A stretch of 5,396 nt of DNA from Cytophagales bacterium (GTDB lineage: Bacteria > Bacteroidota > Bacteroidia > Cytophagales > Spirosomataceae). Made by a program: the position numbers and the translations under genes. Positions 4,791 through 5,396 of the stretch are shown here, one piece after another (position 1 is the first letter of the stretch; every line of letters begins with the position of its first letter). The notes under the pieces were generated by a model. It was given only the letters and a program-made list of their open reading frames with translations, was not told the DNA's origin and ran no database searches. Where the stretch lies: positions 1 to 5,396 of the forward strand of contig JAGWUO010000100.1 of assembly GCA_028868395.1 (NCBI GenBank), in the 5' to 3' direction.

Positions 4791-5396
4791 CTATTTTCTT
4801 TTAGCCTTCATCTCCGCCGCCTTTTGTTTCGGCACACCGAATACCTTTCCTTCTACTGCATCATTTAAAAAGCGATCTATGTAGCCGTTGCTAATGGTGC
4901 TATTATCCTTGTATTTCAAGCGTATGGCATCTAATTGCCTATGCAAAGTCTTTCGAATCGAAGCATACGCTGGATCATTGTAGACATTCTTTAATTCCAA
5001 AGGGTCCTTCTCGCGGTCAATAAGCTCCCAAGCGTCCGTAGAAAAATAGTAATGAATTAACTTGTATTGCTTTGTAACAATGGCATAGTGGCGATTCACC
5101 ATATGTTCTGCGGGGTATTCATAATAGTGGTAATATACCGCATCGCGTTTCCAAGATTTGCCAGTCATCAAGGGGATTAGACTTTGTCCTTGCATATCCT
5201 TGGGTGCCGGGATATTGGCGGCATCTAAAAAGGTTTGCGCAAAATCGAGGTTTTGAACTAAAGCATCTGATTTTTGGCCGGCTTTAATTTGGCTTGGCCA
5301 TGACACCATCAGCGGAGTTTTGAAGGATTCATCATAGATGAAGCGCTTGTCGAACCAACCGTGCTCGCCTAAATAAAATCCTTGGTCGGAAGTATA
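4791..5396 (-). CDS. Sulfatase (S1 family), C-terminal part; start outside window
   Basis: The frame is open to the right edge and 201 residues are visible, roughly the last two fifths of a typical 450-550 residue sulfatase. An internal ATG at 5309 is not the start, because homologous sequence continues upstream as YTSDQGFYLGEHGWFDKRF. That segment holds the metal-binding Asp-Gln pair and the lysine that typically contacts the sulfate, followed by the family's TPLMVSWPSQIKAG. Later landmarks are DFAQTFLDAANIPAPKDMQGQSL, YYHYYEYP, the strand YKLIHYY and WELIDREKDPLELKNVY. The formylglycine motif (C/S-x-P-S-R) would be in the missing N-terminal part, so whether this is a Cys- or Ser-type enzyme cannot be seen. 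It probably removes sulfate from a sulfated sugar in the periplasm. The tail is lysine-rich (KQKAAEMKAKRK), and the TAG stop is followed one base later by the SUMF1-family start. Confidence 0.93.
   Translation of the reverse strand, partial: YTSDQGFYLGEHGWFDKRFIYDESFKTPLMVSWPSQIKAGQKSDALVQNLDFAQTFLDAANIPAPKDMQGQSLIPLMTGKSWKRDAVYYHYYEYPAEHMVNRHYAIVTKQYKLIHYYFSTDAWELIDREKDPLELKNVYNDPAYASIRKTLHRQLDAIRLKYKDNSTISNGYIDRFLNDAVEGKVFGVPKQKAAEMKAKRK

Overview
The window looks like chromosomal DNA from a Bacteroidota bacterium, probably an aerobic or environmental Cytophagia, Sphingobacteriia or Flavobacteriia relative. The reasons are AT-rich genes with almost no Shine-Dalgarno sites, TATATTTG boxes matching the Bacteroidota -7 element (TAnnTTTG), and a sulfatase next to an exported formylglycine-generating-enzyme-type protein. 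No rRNA, tRNA, CRISPR array, transposase or integrase is visible.

Region A (1-3117) is AT-rich (about 30-36% GC in sampled stretches). It holds five short, functionally unrelated plus-strand genes: the 3' part of a concanavalin A-like domain protein, an Fe/Mn superoxide dismutase with an export-like N-terminus, a TfoX N-terminal-domain protein paired with a DUF1059-like protein, and a GNAT acetyltransferase. Every unit ends in the same directly oriented, non-coding repeat of about 73-91 bp (copies at 652-742, 1594-1684, 2332-2404 and 3022-3078, plus a vestige at 2461-2473). In the first three copies the repeat ends in a small hairpin and runs straight into a strong rho-independent terminator whose stem sequence differs from copy to copy. 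The pattern of one gene unit, one repeat and one private terminator resembles a cassette array, but there is no conserved classical attC core. This is the most interesting part of the window. Possible readings are a recombination-site family, a dispersed 3'-UTR or small-RNA element, or a miniature mobile repeat.

Region B (3118-3681) is a plus-strand flavin-binding split-barrel (pyridoxamine 5'-phosphate oxidase family) gene of intermediate composition (about 44% GC). It follows the shortened fourth repeat copy and has no copy after it.

Region C (3701-5396, minus strand) has about 50% GC. It contains the C-terminal part of a sulfatase (its start lies beyond the right edge), followed one base after the stop codon by a secreted SUMF1/formylglycine-generating-enzyme-family protein with both catalytic cysteines. 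They are probably co-transcribed and translationally coupled, and are likely part of a sulfated-polysaccharide-use locus converging on region B.
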